IMG/VR virus record: IMGVR_UViG_3300009184_000227
Coordinates: 1-23,420 of that record
Length of the DNA stretch: 23,420 nucleotides
Origin: a virus
Strand: one strand, 5' to 3'
The notes under the pieces: generated by a model
Database searches by the model: none
The model's input: only the letters and a program-made list of their open reading frames with translations
What the model was told of the DNA's origin: nothing
Shown: positions 1 through 7,553 of the stretch, piece by piece
Layout: each line of letters starts with the position of its first letter
Position numbering within the stretch: position 1 is the stretch's first letter
Program-made: the position numbers and the translations under genes

Positions 1-2
1 AG

Positions 3-98
3 ATACATGATCATTTATTTGAGAAGATAGGTAAAAAAGTTGAGATTATGATTCCTTCTGGTCGTGGAGAAAACTTAGGAGTTATTGTAAACGTATGA
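3..98 (+). CDS. 3' end of an unidentified protein (partial)
   Basis: An open frame enters from the left edge and stops at a TGA at 96-98, giving about 31 C-terminal residues that end in GENLGVIVNV. The stop overlaps the ATG of the next gene as ATGA, the usual coupled junction in this genome. The fragment is too short to assign a family. No start or domain is visible. Confidence 0.6.
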   Translation: MHDHLFEKIGKKVEIMIPSGRGENLGVIVNV

Positions 99-547
99 TA
101 CTGATTGCACATAGAGGCAATATTAACGGACCTAATATTGCAGAAGAAAACAATCCTTATTATTTAGATGATGCTATAGAACGTGGTTATTGTGTTGAAG
201 TAGATTTACGAATGATTAAGAAAGACCTTTACTTTGGACATGATTATGAACAATACAAAGTAAAAGAGAATTACTTAATTGATAGAATAGATCATCTATG
301 GATTCATTGTAAAGATGTTCGTTCTTTAGCATATTGTTTTAATAATCCAGAATTTAACTTCTTTTGGCATGAGAATGATGATTATACATTAACTAGTTTT
401 GGATATATTTGGGCATATCCAGGTAAAGAAGTTGTTAATGATATGACGATTATGGTAATGCCAGAAAAACATTGGAATTATGAAGAAATTAAACAAATTA
501 ATCCTAAAGGTGTATGTTCCGATTATGTGAAGATGTTAAAAGTATAA
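95..547 (+). CDS. Small GDPD/PI-PLC-like phosphodiesterase
   Basis: This 150-residue protein resembles the glycerophosphodiester phosphodiesterase / PI-PLC-like TIM-barrel superfamily, which hydrolyses phosphodiesters with two histidines and an acidic metal site. The visible signature is AHRG (His6, Arg7), then VEVDLR (Glu35, Asp37), then GHD (His49, Asp50), in family order. A WIHCKD segment follows near residue 70. The usual family length is about 240 residues or more, so this is a minimal version; similar short proteins occur in aquatic T4-like phages (from memory). There is no signal peptide, so it would act in the cytoplasm. It overlaps the upstream stop by 4 bases and has no well-placed Shine-Dalgarno, suggesting translational coupling. 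The substrate is unknown. Confidence 0.7.
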   Translation: MILIAHRGNINGPNIAEENNPYYLDDAIERGYCVEVDLRMIKKDLYFGHDYEQYKVKENYLIDRIDHLWIHCKDVRSLAYCFNNPEFNFFWHENDDYTLTSFGYIWAYPGKEVVNDMTIMVMPEKHWNYEEIKQINPKGVCSDYVKMLKV

Positions 548-550
548 ATA
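543..550 (+). promoter_or_regulatory. T4-type late promoter (TATAAATA)
   Basis: TATAAATA exactly matches the T4 late-promoter -10 consensus recognised by the gp55 sigma factor. It overlaps the stop of the preceding gene and lies 31 bases upstream of the nucleotidyltransferase ORF at 581, which has its own GGGAG site at 573-577. No -35 element is expected for this class. It would start transcription of the head-cargo gene block. Confidence 0.6.
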
Positions 551-580
551 CAGTATAACTTGCTATAGAGGCGGGAGAAC

Positions 581-2818
581 ATGAAATTTAAAGATTTTAT
601 TAACGAAGAAAAAGAAAAGCATGCCGTTTTGGCATTTGGTAGAGTCAATCCACCTACCGTAGGTCACGAAAAACTAGTCAATAAAGTCAAAGAGATTGCT
701 AAAAATGTTGGTGGAACACACCATGTTGTTCTCTCACATAGTCAAGATCCAGGTAAGAACCCTCTTACTTCACAACAAAAACTAAAACATGCTAAACGAT
801 TCTTTCCAAATACTAATCTAACAGTATCAGATAAAGAACATCCTAATTTTCTAAGTCAAGCGGCAAAGTTACACAAAGCAGGTGCAACACATCTACATAT
901 GGTTGCTGGTTCAGACCGCACAGACGAATATCATAAGTTACTACACAAATACAATAATGTAAAAGGACCGCATGGTCACTTCAATTTTAAGAAGATTGAA
1001 GTTCATTCTGCTGGTCAACGTGATCCTGATGCAGAAGGTGCAGAAGGTATGTCTGCATCTAAGATGAGAGGTCATGCAACATCTGGTAATTTTAAAGAAT
1101 TCAAAAAAGGTATTCCTGGTCATGTACCAGAGAAACATTCTAAAGACCTATACAATGATGTAAGAAAAGGTATGGGTATCAAAGAAGGTTTCAATCTATC
1201 ATTAGATTTTTTATTTGAACAACAGTTAGATGAAGGTGTGCATGATAAGAGTATCTTCAAAGCAGTATTCTTATCTGGTGGTCCAGGTTCAGGTAAAGAT
1301 TATGTATTAGATAATACACTTGCTGGTCATGGATTAACAGAATTAAATTCAGATAAAGCATTTGAATACTTGATGGACAAAGAAAATCTTGATATGAAGA
1401 TGCCTGCGGGTGAACAAGGCAAAAGAGATTTAGTTCGTGGTCGTGCAAAGAATGTCACTGAGTTGCGCCAAAGATTGGCATTGTCTGGTCGCAATGGTTT
1501 AATCATTAATGGTACGGGTGATGATTTAGAAAAGATTAAGAAGATTAAAGAGAAGTTAGAAGAGATTGGTTATGCAACATCTATGGTTGCAGTTCAAACT
1601 AAAGATGAAGTATCACAACAAAGAAACATTGAACGTGGTCAACGTGGTGGTAGAACAGTACCAGAGAATATTCGTAAAGAGAAATGGGATGCAGTTCAAA
1701 AGAATAGAGCAGAATTTGCAAAACTATTTGGACAAAACTATATTGAATTTGATAACTCTGAAGATTTACGCTCTGCAGATCCAGAAGTAGTAAAAGCAAA
1801 AAAAGAAGAGATGATGCAGATTTTCAAGAAAGTAAAAGAATTTACATCAAAACAACCAGATCATGAACAAGCACAACAATGGATGGCAACAGAATTAAAT
1901 AAGAAAGATACAACAAAACCAAGTGAAAAAGGTTTGAAACAAACACCACCTACTGAGTCTGGTGCATATAAAGAAGCAATGAAACTTGGATTACAATACT
2001 ATGGTTTTGGTAGATACGGTAAGAACGGAACAACAACACATCACTCCATCAACGATAAGTTAGTTGCTGTTGGTAAGATTAAATTGAAAACACCTGATAT
2101 TCCTACATCAGGTTCATCAATGTCCTCTGGAACACCAAGAGGTGGTGCATCAAATACACAGATACCAGCAAAAACAAAAGAAACTATTCAGAAAACTAAA
2201 GAGACATCAAAAATTGCTAAATTAAACAAAGAATCTGTTAATGAACAGTTCTTAGAATTTATAAATGAAACAGTTAAAGAAAAGAATTATCTAAAAGATG
2301 GTAAAGGTAACACTAGAAAATACATGATGAGGCGTGCCGCTGCTAAAGATGCACACATCAAGAATGGTGAAGTTGAAAAACAAGGCAATTTTTATGTAGT
2401 TAAACTTAAGGAGAGTAGTGATGTTGAATTTCATAAAGAACATATTCAAGAAGAAGGAAGAAGTCAAAGTAGAAGTATCAGTAGAGTCACCGAAGGAAGT
2501 AGTTGTGGAGGTGGCGCCAGTTGTGACTGCGGTTGTGGAAACACCAGTTCAAGAACCAAAATCTCCTTCACCCAAGCGAAGAAGAAGCTCAAAGAAAAAA
2601 TAAATGAGATTGACATGGGCATAGAACCTGGTATGGCCATGTCTGGTTGGAACCAAGAGATTATTGGTAAAGATGGTAAAGCAAAACCAAAGATGAAAGA
2701 TAAATTAAGTGAATTAACTGGTGATGAAACTACTGCATCTATCGGTGATCAAAAAGAAGATGAATTAAAAAAACAAGGTATCAGTTTATCAACATTTAAG
2801 AAGAAGAATTATCTATGA
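581..2818 (+). CDS. Nucleotidyltransferase-P-loop kinase fusion with capsid-targeting-like N-terminus
   Basis: This 745-residue multidomain protein starts with MKFKDFINE, closely resembling the T4 internal-protein capsid-targeting sequence with an I-x-E prohead-protease site. Residues 14 to about 200 form a cytidylyltransferase/NMN-adenylyltransferase-like domain: GRVNPPTVGH (20-29), GSDR (110-113) and MSASKMR (157-163). After a linker containing LDE (216-218), a P-loop kinase or zeta-toxin-like domain begins with GGPGSGKD (233-240). The later part is a chain of small basic segments, including a second targeting-like FLEFINE at 557-563. The start has GGGAG at 573-577 and a late promoter upstream. 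Codons from about 613 to 675 overlap another well-initiated frame at 2421-2603 and give an odd Ser/Gly/Cys-rich stretch. Substrates are unknown; the fused architecture suggests NAD or nucleotide chemistry. Confidence 0.8.
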   Translation: MKFKDFINEEKEKHAVLAFGRVNPPTVGHEKLVNKVKEIAKNVGGTHHVVLSHSQDPGKNPLTSQQKLKHAKRFFPNTNLTVSDKEHPNFLSQAAKLHKAGATHLHMVAGSDRTDEYHKLLHKYNNVKGPHGHFNFKKIEVHSAGQRDPDAEGAEGMSASKMRGHATSGNFKEFKKGIPGHVPEKHSKDLYNDVRKGMGIKEGFNLSLDFLFEQQLDEGVHDKSIFKAVFLSGGPGSGKDYVLDNTLAGHGLTELNSDKAFEYLMDKENLDMKMPAGEQGKRDLVRGRAKNVTELRQRLALSGRNGLIINGTGDDLEKIKKIKEKLEEIGYATSMVAVQTKDEVSQQRNIERGQRGGRTVPENIRKEKWDAVQKNRAEFAKLFGQNYIEFDNSEDLRSADPEVVKAKKEEMMQIFKKVKEFTSKQPDHEQAQQWMATELNKKDTTKPSEKGLKQTPPTESGAYKEAMKLGLQYYGFGRYGKNGTTTHHSINDKLVAVGKIKLKTPDIPTSGSSMSSGTPRGGASNTQIPAKTKETIQKTKETSKIAKLNKESVNEQFLEFINETVKEKNYLKDGKGNTRKYMMRRAAAKDAHIKNGEVEKQGNFYVVKLKESSDVEFHKEHIQEEGRSQSRSISRVTEGSSCGGGASCDCGCGNTSSRTKISFTQAKKKLKEKINEIDMGIEPGMAMSGWNQEIIGKDGKAKPKMKDKLSELTGDETTASIGDQKEDELKKQGISLSTFKKKNYL
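2421..2603 (+). CDS. Nested Val/Glu/Pro/Lys-rich small protein in the +1 frame
   Basis: This 60-residue frame lies entirely inside the 3' part of the 745-codon ORF, shifted +1. Its ATG follows AAGGAG at 2408-2413 with a 7-base gap, one of the better Shine-Dalgarno matches here, which argues for real translation. A GTG at 2418 is the alternative start. The peptide begins with an amphipathic MLNFIKNIFKKKEE, continues with an acidic Val/Glu/Pro repeat-like stretch (VVVEVAPVV, ETPVQEP) and ends in a basic tail, SPKRRRSSKKK. The N-terminus resembles membrane-targeting helices such as that of FtsY, but no function can be assigned. Bases in the overlap look richer in G and C than their surroundings, as expected for dual coding. 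Confidence 0.6.
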   Translation: MLNFIKNIFKKKEEVKVEVSVESPKEVVVEVAPVVTAVVETPVQEPKSPSPKRRRSSKKK

Positions 2819-3117
2819 TAACACTTAAAGAATTCATTGTTGAAGTTGCAGCATGGCAAAGAAAAGAAGGTAAGAACCCTGAGGGTGGTCTGAATCGTAA
2901 AGGTATTGAATCTTATCGTAGAGAGAATCCTGGTTCTAAACTAAGTATGGCAGTTACTACTAAACCTAGTAAATTGAAGGCAGGTAGTAAATCTGCAAAT
3001 CGTAGAAAATCATTTTGTGCTAGAATGTCTGGTATGAAAGCAAAATTAACATCTGCTAAGACTGCACGAGATCCAGATAGTCGCATTAATAAATCATTAC
3101 GCAAATGGAATTGCTAA
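2815..3117 (+). CDS. DUF6321-type basic protein with capsid-targeting-like N-terminus
   Basis: This 100-residue, strongly basic protein starts with MITLKEFIVE, a capsid-targeting-like segment ending in an I-x-E cleavage motif. The rest (AWQRKEGKNPEGGLNRKG, then SYRRENPGSKL, then KSFCARMSGM and a C-terminal SLRKWNC) is a highly conserved module I recognise as DUF6321, common in marine and freshwater T4-like phages. Its biochemical role is unknown; the charge fits nucleic-acid contact inside the head. It overlaps the previous stop as ATGA and has a weak ribosome site, so coupling is likely. The family call is from memory. Confidence 0.8.
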   Translation: MITLKEFIVEVAAWQRKEGKNPEGGLNRKGIESYRRENPGSKLSMAVTTKPSKLKAGSKSANRRKSFCARMSGMKAKLTSAKTARDPDSRINKSLRKWNC

Positions 3118-3143
3118 AAAAATAATAAAAGGGAGATACAAAG

Positions 3144-4112
3144 ATGTTTACAGATAAAACTACACAATCGGTAGCAGATGCAGTAAAAAAGATTATGGAA
3201 GCAGATGCACAGAAAAAAGTTGAAGAAGCACTAATTGGTAATCAAAAGAATATTGATAAGAACCACAATAATAAAATTGATGCACAAGATTTTAAGATTC
3301 TTAAAGGTCAAAAGAAAGCTGTTAAAGAAGAAGAACAAATTGATGAAATTAAGTTAGCAGATTTAACTCCCCGTAAGATTGAAGGTAAATCATATGGTAA
3401 AAACTATGTTGATCCAGAAGGTGCAGATGATGCAGCTGACATGAAATCCAAGAAAAAAGTATCTAAAGGTACATATGCTTCACGGGCAACAAGAGGTTTT
3501 GAAACACCCGCTTCTAGAGCTAAAAAAGATGCTAAGATTGCAATGCGTAGAGAATCATTTACTGATTTATTGAATAGTTATCAAGAAAATGGTATCAAAG
3601 GTTTGTTTGAGAAATTAGAATATGTTGAAGAAGAAATTCTTGATGAAGAACCATCTAATGATGAATTTACTGCTGAATTACAAGATGCCAAAGCAAAAGC
3701 TGAAGGTAAAGGTAAGAAAGCAGAAGTTGCTAAACCCAGTAATGAAGAAGTGGAACAAATTGAAGAGCGCACATTAACTGCTGCTGAAACAGGTAAGAAA
3801 GAAGAAATTGTTAAATCAATGAAAAAAGGTTTAGCAGGTTTCAAAGAGCGTTATGGTAAAGATGCTAAATCAGTAATGTATGCAACTGCAACTAAGCAGG
3901 CTAAATTAAAAGAAGAAACGGAATCTAAACATTACGAAGCGGGACATGAATATGCTTCAGACCATGCACAGGATTCTGGTTTTAAAGTAACTGCTCGTGC
4001 AAGAAAAAAAGAAATGTTGGCAGATAATCCACACAAGAAAGGTACTACAGAACATTCTGATTGGCACCGTGGTGCTTTGGACGGCCATCAAACTGCTTTG
4101 GATAACATGTAA
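3144..4112 (+). CDS. Modular lysine/glutamate-rich protein with EF-hand-like loop, probable head-internal protein
   Basis: This 322-residue hydrophilic protein has no membrane segment. Residues 38-49 form a 12-residue EF-hand/dockerin-like loop (Asp38, Asn40, Asn42, Lys44, Asp46, Asp49) that could bind calcium. Low-complexity K/E segments follow, then a conserved RTLTAAETGKKEEIVKSMKK-type module near 209-230, and a C-terminal His-rich segment (HYEAGHEYASDHAQDS, then EHSDWHRGALDGHQ). Modules are separated by acidic strings containing I/L-x-E motifs: QIDE (65-68), ILDE (165-168) and QIEE (205-208). These match the T4 gp21 prohead-protease consensus. The start has GGGAG at 3131-3135. The stop overlaps the next ATG (TAATG). 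A scaffold or internal-protein role is inferred. Confidence 0.7.
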   Translation: MFTDKTTQSVADAVKKIMEADAQKKVEEALIGNQKNIDKNHNNKIDAQDFKILKGQKKAVKEEEQIDEIKLADLTPRKIEGKSYGKNYVDPEGADDAADMKSKKKVSKGTYASRATRGFETPASRAKKDAKIAMRRESFTDLLNSYQENGIKGLFEKLEYVEEEILDEEPSNDEFTAELQDAKAKAEGKGKKAEVAKPSNEEVEQIEERTLTAAETGKKEEIVKSMKKGLAGFKERYGKDAKSVMYATATKQAKLKEETESKHYEAGHEYASDHAQDSGFKVTARARKKEMLADNPHKKGTTEHSDWHRGALDGHQTALDNM

Positions 4113-5884
4113 TGAAAAAATGGTCTGAATTGCGAGAAAAAAGATGTTGGACTGGTTATAAATCAGTGTCAGGCAAAAAACCATATTCACCCGGTTCTTG
4201 TGTAAAAGAATCTGCCGCAGCTGCAATAGCTGCAGCTACTGCTATTGCAAAAAAGAAATCTGGGGATTATGATTCAGAGGGATTAAGAAAAACATCTTAT
4301 AAAAATCCAGATCATCCAAATCGTAAATCTAATGATGAAAGAAAAAAAGAAATGAATGAAGATTTACGTAAATGGTTTAGTAAAACTGATCCTGACGGCA
4401 ACTGGAAAAGAGTAAATACTAAAGGTGAAGTTGTTGGTGATTGTGCAAGAGAACCCGGTGAACCTAAACCTAAATGCATGTCACAAGGACAAAGAGCATC
4501 ATTAAGTAAAAAAGAAAAAGCATCTGCTGTAAAAAGAAAAAGAGAACAAGATCCAAATGCAGAAAGACAAGGCGCACCTATTAATGTTAAAAGTAAGGTA
4601 AATGAAAACATGGAAAAATTAGACGAAAAAAATAAACCAACTAATCCAGAGTTATGGTCAAGAGCAATTGCTCAAGCAAAATCTAAGTTTGATGTTTATC
4701 CTTCTGCATATGCAAATGGATGGGCATCTAAATGGTACAAGTCAAAAGGTGGTGGTTGGAAAACTGTTTCAGAAGCAAAAGAAAAAACAGAATATGATTA
4801 TGAAGGTGATATGGCACGTGGACAATTACAGAGTATTATCAATAATGCTCAAAGAGTTCATGATATGTTAGAAGATAACGATAATCTTCCTGAGTGGGTA
4901 CAATCTAAGATTACTCTTGCGGAAGATTATATCTCTACCGTTTCAAATTACTTGATGAGTGAAGTTGATGAGTCAGTAGAGGAGCCAGTTAAAGAATCTG
5001 CCAGTAGTAGATTGATGACTATGTTGAAAAGCAAACAGTTGATTAAGAATCCACCTAAGATTCCTACACCACAAGAACGCAAAGCAGAACAAGAAAAAGA
5101 TAAGAAAACAAATGAAGCAGTTGTTATCAGTCACAAAGCACCTATTGGTACTAGAGTTGCTGATATTGGTCCAGGTAACAAAGAATATAATGTAAAAACT
5201 GATAAGAATTATGATTCTCTTAGTTCTCTATTAAAAAAGAAACAACCAACAACCAAATCAGAACATGGTCCAGTAAAAGAAGATACACTTGAAGAAGGTC
5301 GTCCATCACAAAGACATCCTTTAGAAGGTCATGAGTATCATAAAAAATCTGATGAGGCATTGATTCATATTGCTAAAGATGCACATGCTGCCGCAGAAGC
5401 AATGAAGAGTCATAATACAGATGCAGAAAACAAATATCGTGACCAAGCAAATGATTCAGCAACAGTTAGACATTTCCGTAAGACAAGTGGAATGCCTACT
5501 TGGTACAAAAAGAAATATGGTCACATGAAAGAAGATGTGCAAATTGATGAAGCAGAAGGTTCATGGTCAAAAGATACAGGATGGAAGAAAGATGATCCAA
5601 AGATTCCATTTGATGGTCCACATGGCAAAATAGATAAATCTGGTGCAGTTCATTCTCCAATGTCAAGAGTTAAACATTTAGCTAAACAGGCAATGAAGAA
5701 ACAAATGAAAGAAGATAGTGAGATGGATGTGGAAAGAACAAATACACCAGCAAAAAGAACAGTGAGTAAAACAACAATGATGGTCAAAGATGTTGCTAAA
5801 AAAGCAAGAGACCAAAAGGCATCAAAAGATAAATTTGAACCGGAACCAGAGTTGTCAACACAAATTATTCGTAATAATTTCTAA
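4112..5884 (+). CDS. Long modular basic protein, probable head-internal/processed structural protein
   Basis: This 590-residue protein is built from small cassettes found in varying orders in T4-like aquatic phage proteins (from memory). A Cys-containing basic N-terminus (RCWTGYKSVSGKKPYSPGSC) comes first. A DLRKWFSKTDPDGNW module near 86 carries downstream cysteines and resembles DUF5872. A SKFDVYPSAYANGWASKWY module lies near 190. A DYEGDMARGQLQ / LPEWVQSKITLAEDYIS helical module lies near 230-285, and a His-rich RPSQRHPLEGHEYHKK module near 397. Separators include LDE (170-172), LEE (393-395) and IDE (478-480), all matching the L/I-x-E prohead-protease consensus. It starts at a TAATG junction. 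The polyprotein-like layout suggests proteolytic maturation; function is otherwise unknown. Confidence 0.7.
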   Translation: MKKWSELREKRCWTGYKSVSGKKPYSPGSCVKESAAAAIAAATAIAKKKSGDYDSEGLRKTSYKNPDHPNRKSNDERKKEMNEDLRKWFSKTDPDGNWKRVNTKGEVVGDCAREPGEPKPKCMSQGQRASLSKKEKASAVKRKREQDPNAERQGAPINVKSKVNENMEKLDEKNKPTNPELWSRAIAQAKSKFDVYPSAYANGWASKWYKSKGGGWKTVSEAKEKTEYDYEGDMARGQLQSIINNAQRVHDMLEDNDNLPEWVQSKITLAEDYISTVSNYLMSEVDESVEEPVKESASSRLMTMLKSKQLIKNPPKIPTPQERKAEQEKDKKTNEAVVISHKAPIGTRVADIGPGNKEYNVKTDKNYDSLSSLLKKKQPTTKSEHGPVKEDTLEEGRPSQRHPLEGHEYHKKSDEALIHIAKDAHAAAEAMKSHNTDAENKYRDQANDSATVRHFRKTSGMPTWYKKKYGHMKEDVQIDEAEGSWSKDTGWKKDDPKIPFDGPHGKIDKSGAVHSPMSRVKHLAKQAMKKQMKEDSEMDVERTNTPAKRTVSKTTMMVKDVAKKARDQKASKDKFEPEPELSTQIIRNNF

Positions 5885-5912
5885 TAAATAACAAATAACA
5901 AAGGAGATTCAA

Positions 5913-6491
5913 ATGGCTTTATGGTCAAACACAGATAATGCTGCCGGCGGTATCAAGACACCTCGAGCATTTACTACTATTCACAGCGCAAATTCTGCAA
6001 CTGCAACAACAACTTTAAGTAATACTAAAGTTGGTCAGTTTACTGCTGGTCAAATTGTTGGTATTTATGGCGTAGATGTTACAGAACAAGGTGTAACTAA
6101 TGATTCGACTAAAGCATCTGCTAATAGTCATCCTGCACATTCTGGTTGGGTATTGCGTAGACAAGGTACTGGCGGTATTATTTCTATTACTGCTAATACT
6201 AATGCATATACAACAAATGGTTCTGTTACGTTTTCAGGTGGTGGTACAGGTGCTACACCAGCAGTTGCAACAGTAGTAGTTAATGGCAATGGATCAGTTA
6301 ATAGTTTGGTAATCACTAATCCTGGCGTATATTCAGCAACACCTACCGCAGTTCCTCCATCTGGTAATGCTGCATTTACGGTTACAGTTGGTGGTCGCAT
6401 AGGTCGTGTTCAAACAGAAACACTTGTTGCAATGGGTTCTATGATTAACAGTGGCGCTGATAATGAAGATGCAGTGTATATTGATTCCTAA
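5913..6491 (+). CDS. Probable virion structural protein (Gly/Thr/Ala-rich beta protein)
   Basis: This 192-residue protein is rich in Gly, Thr, Ser, Ala and Val, with no charged runs, membrane segment or signal peptide. This fits a beta-structured capsid-decoration, neck or tail protein. The N-terminus MALWSNTDNAAGGIKTP and the VNSLVITNPGVYSATPT segment (near 128-145) resemble repeats in virion proteins of T4-like marine phages, from memory. AAGGAG at 5901-5906 sits 6 bases before the ATG. The upstream gap holds AATAAATA (5883-5890), one mismatch from the late-promoter consensus, so late expression is likely. The exact virion location cannot be told. Confidence 0.65.
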   Translation: MALWSNTDNAAGGIKTPRAFTTIHSANSATATTTLSNTKVGQFTAGQIVGIYGVDVTEQGVTNDSTKASANSHPAHSGWVLRRQGTGGIISITANTNAYTTNGSVTFSGGGTGATPAVATVVVNGNGSVNSLVITNPGVYSATPTAVPPSGNAAFTVTVGGRIGRVQTETLVAMGSMINSGADNEDAVYIDS

Positions 6492-6811
6492 TGGATAATT
6501 TTGATGAAGTAAATGATTCTTTGTCTGAGAATCTGGATAAGAATATCTTAACACCAGAATCTGGCATACAAAGAATCAGAAGCATTTTATACAATCATCG
6601 TCTGGATATGCCTGTAATCTATGGGTTAAATCCAGATGATGATGAGTTTGTATTAAGTGCAAAGAAGATTGAAACTGAAGAAGTTGCAGGACTTGTATAT
6701 GTAATATATGGCAAAACAGATGATGGTTATTATGAATTCTATGCTGAGATGGGTAACAGTGAGCGTATAGAAGAATTACTATCAGATGGGGAAGATACCG
6801 AAGAAACTTAA
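6491..6811 (+). CDS. Conserved acidic phage protein, unknown function
   Basis: This 106-residue acidic protein has an Asp/Glu-rich tail (LLSDGEDTEET). The core IQRIRSILYNHRLDMPVIYG, followed by VYVIYGKTDDGYYEFYAE, is a pattern I recall from conserved hypothetical proteins beside structural genes in T4-like cyanophages and relatives. It starts at a TAATG junction with the preceding structural gene and ends at another TAATG, so three genes are translationally linked. No catalytic motif is visible. A virion or assembly role is inferred only from position. Confidence 0.65.
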   Translation: MDNFDEVNDSLSENLDKNILTPESGIQRIRSILYNHRLDMPVIYGLNPDDDEFVLSAKKIETEEVAGLVYVIYGKTDDGYYEFYAEMGNSERIEELLSDGEDTEET

Positions 6812-7203
6812 TGACTTTTGATACGTTAAACAGTAACAATATATTATTGTATGCAGCAAAGGCGTATGACAAACCTAACTGCATTATGAGTGAATTTACT
6901 CAAGACATGAAAAAGTTTAATTACATTAAGAGACTATTGCTTCGGTATCGCAAGTATGGTGAGTTAAGAGAACGATTAGTTATTAATCATCTAGTGGTAA
7001 TATATAATGTTTTTGGTGTAGAAGCATCAACGAGAATTCTATTTTATAAGATGACTCTTGATGATTACCCTGCATTGAAAACGTATTTGTTATATTTGAA
7101 TTATATGCCATCAGTTGTAAAAGGTATTAGAGACAAGAATATTATCTCTGCAGATATTCCTGTTGATATGGAAATTGCAGAAGTATTAAGGCAAATCAAA
7201 TGA
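6811..7203 (+). CDS. Conserved T4-like phage protein, unknown function
   Basis: This 130-residue mostly helical protein has a basic centre (FNYIKRLLLRYRKYGELRER) followed by VINHLVVIYNVFGVEASTR and an ALKTYLLYLNYMP segment. I recognise this as a conserved hypothetical family encoded next to structural genes in T4-like cyanophages and related phages; I cannot name its function. It has neither a signal peptide nor a clear membrane helix. It overlaps the upstream stop at a TAATG and the downstream start by 4 bases (ATGA), so it is inside a coupled late operon. Confidence 0.65.
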   Translation: MTFDTLNSNNILLYAAKAYDKPNCIMSEFTQDMKKFNYIKRLLLRYRKYGELRERLVINHLVVIYNVFGVEASTRILFYKMTLDDYPALKTYLLYLNYMPSVVKGIRDKNIISADIPVDMEIAEVLRQIK

Positions 7204-7553
7204 TATCATTCAAAGAACATATCGAGCAGTTAGATGAAGATGGAGAAGGTGCAATCACCAATAATGTTGGTGGTGGTCATATTGCGGGTCTAGGCACAGG
7301 TAGATTTGCAGAACCTGGTATACAAAAGAGAAAGAAGTTTGCTGGTTCACAAGTGTTTAAAGTTCCAACAAAGAATTTTGTAATGGCACGAATGTTAAAA
7401 CGTAAAGGTATGAGATTTGAAACATATCTAGGCGATGCAGAGATAAGTAAAGAAATCTCTGAATTTGCAAATAAGAATTGGAAAGAAGGTATTGTTCTTG
7501 AAGATGAACAAACCGGTGCAATGATGTATCTGAGATATGGTAAAGGTAACTAA
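7200..7553 (+). CDS. Small protein with targeting-like N-terminus, probable virion component
   Basis: This 117-residue protein starts MISFKEHIEQLDE, which resembles the targeting-like N-termini of the genes at 581 and 2815 and includes an L-x-E motif at residues 11-13. A glycine-rich stretch follows (NNVGGGHIAGLGTGRFAEPG) and then a basic, compact domain with KFAGSQVFKV and RMLKRKGMRFETYLG. The layout is typical of small head-associated proteins in this phage group, from memory. It overlaps both neighbours (ATGA upstream, TAATG downstream). Prohead packaging is inferred from the N-terminal pattern only. Confidence 0.6.
   Translation: MISFKEHIEQLDEDGEGAITNNVGGGHIAGLGTGRFAEPGIQKRKKFAGSQVFKVPTKNFVMARMLKRKGMRFETYLGDAEISKEISEFANKNWKEGIVLEDEQTGAMMYLRYGKGN

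Noticed and set aside
1566-1790. Plus-strand 74-codon ORF inside the nucleotidyltransferase-kinase gene
   Set aside because: No Shine-Dalgarno and no coherent features. The host frame here shows normal kinase-domain sequence.
4668-4871. Plus-strand 67-codon ORF inside the 590-residue modular protein
   Set aside because: The main frame encodes the conserved KFDVYPSAYANGWASKW module here, while the alternative frame lacks a ribosome site.
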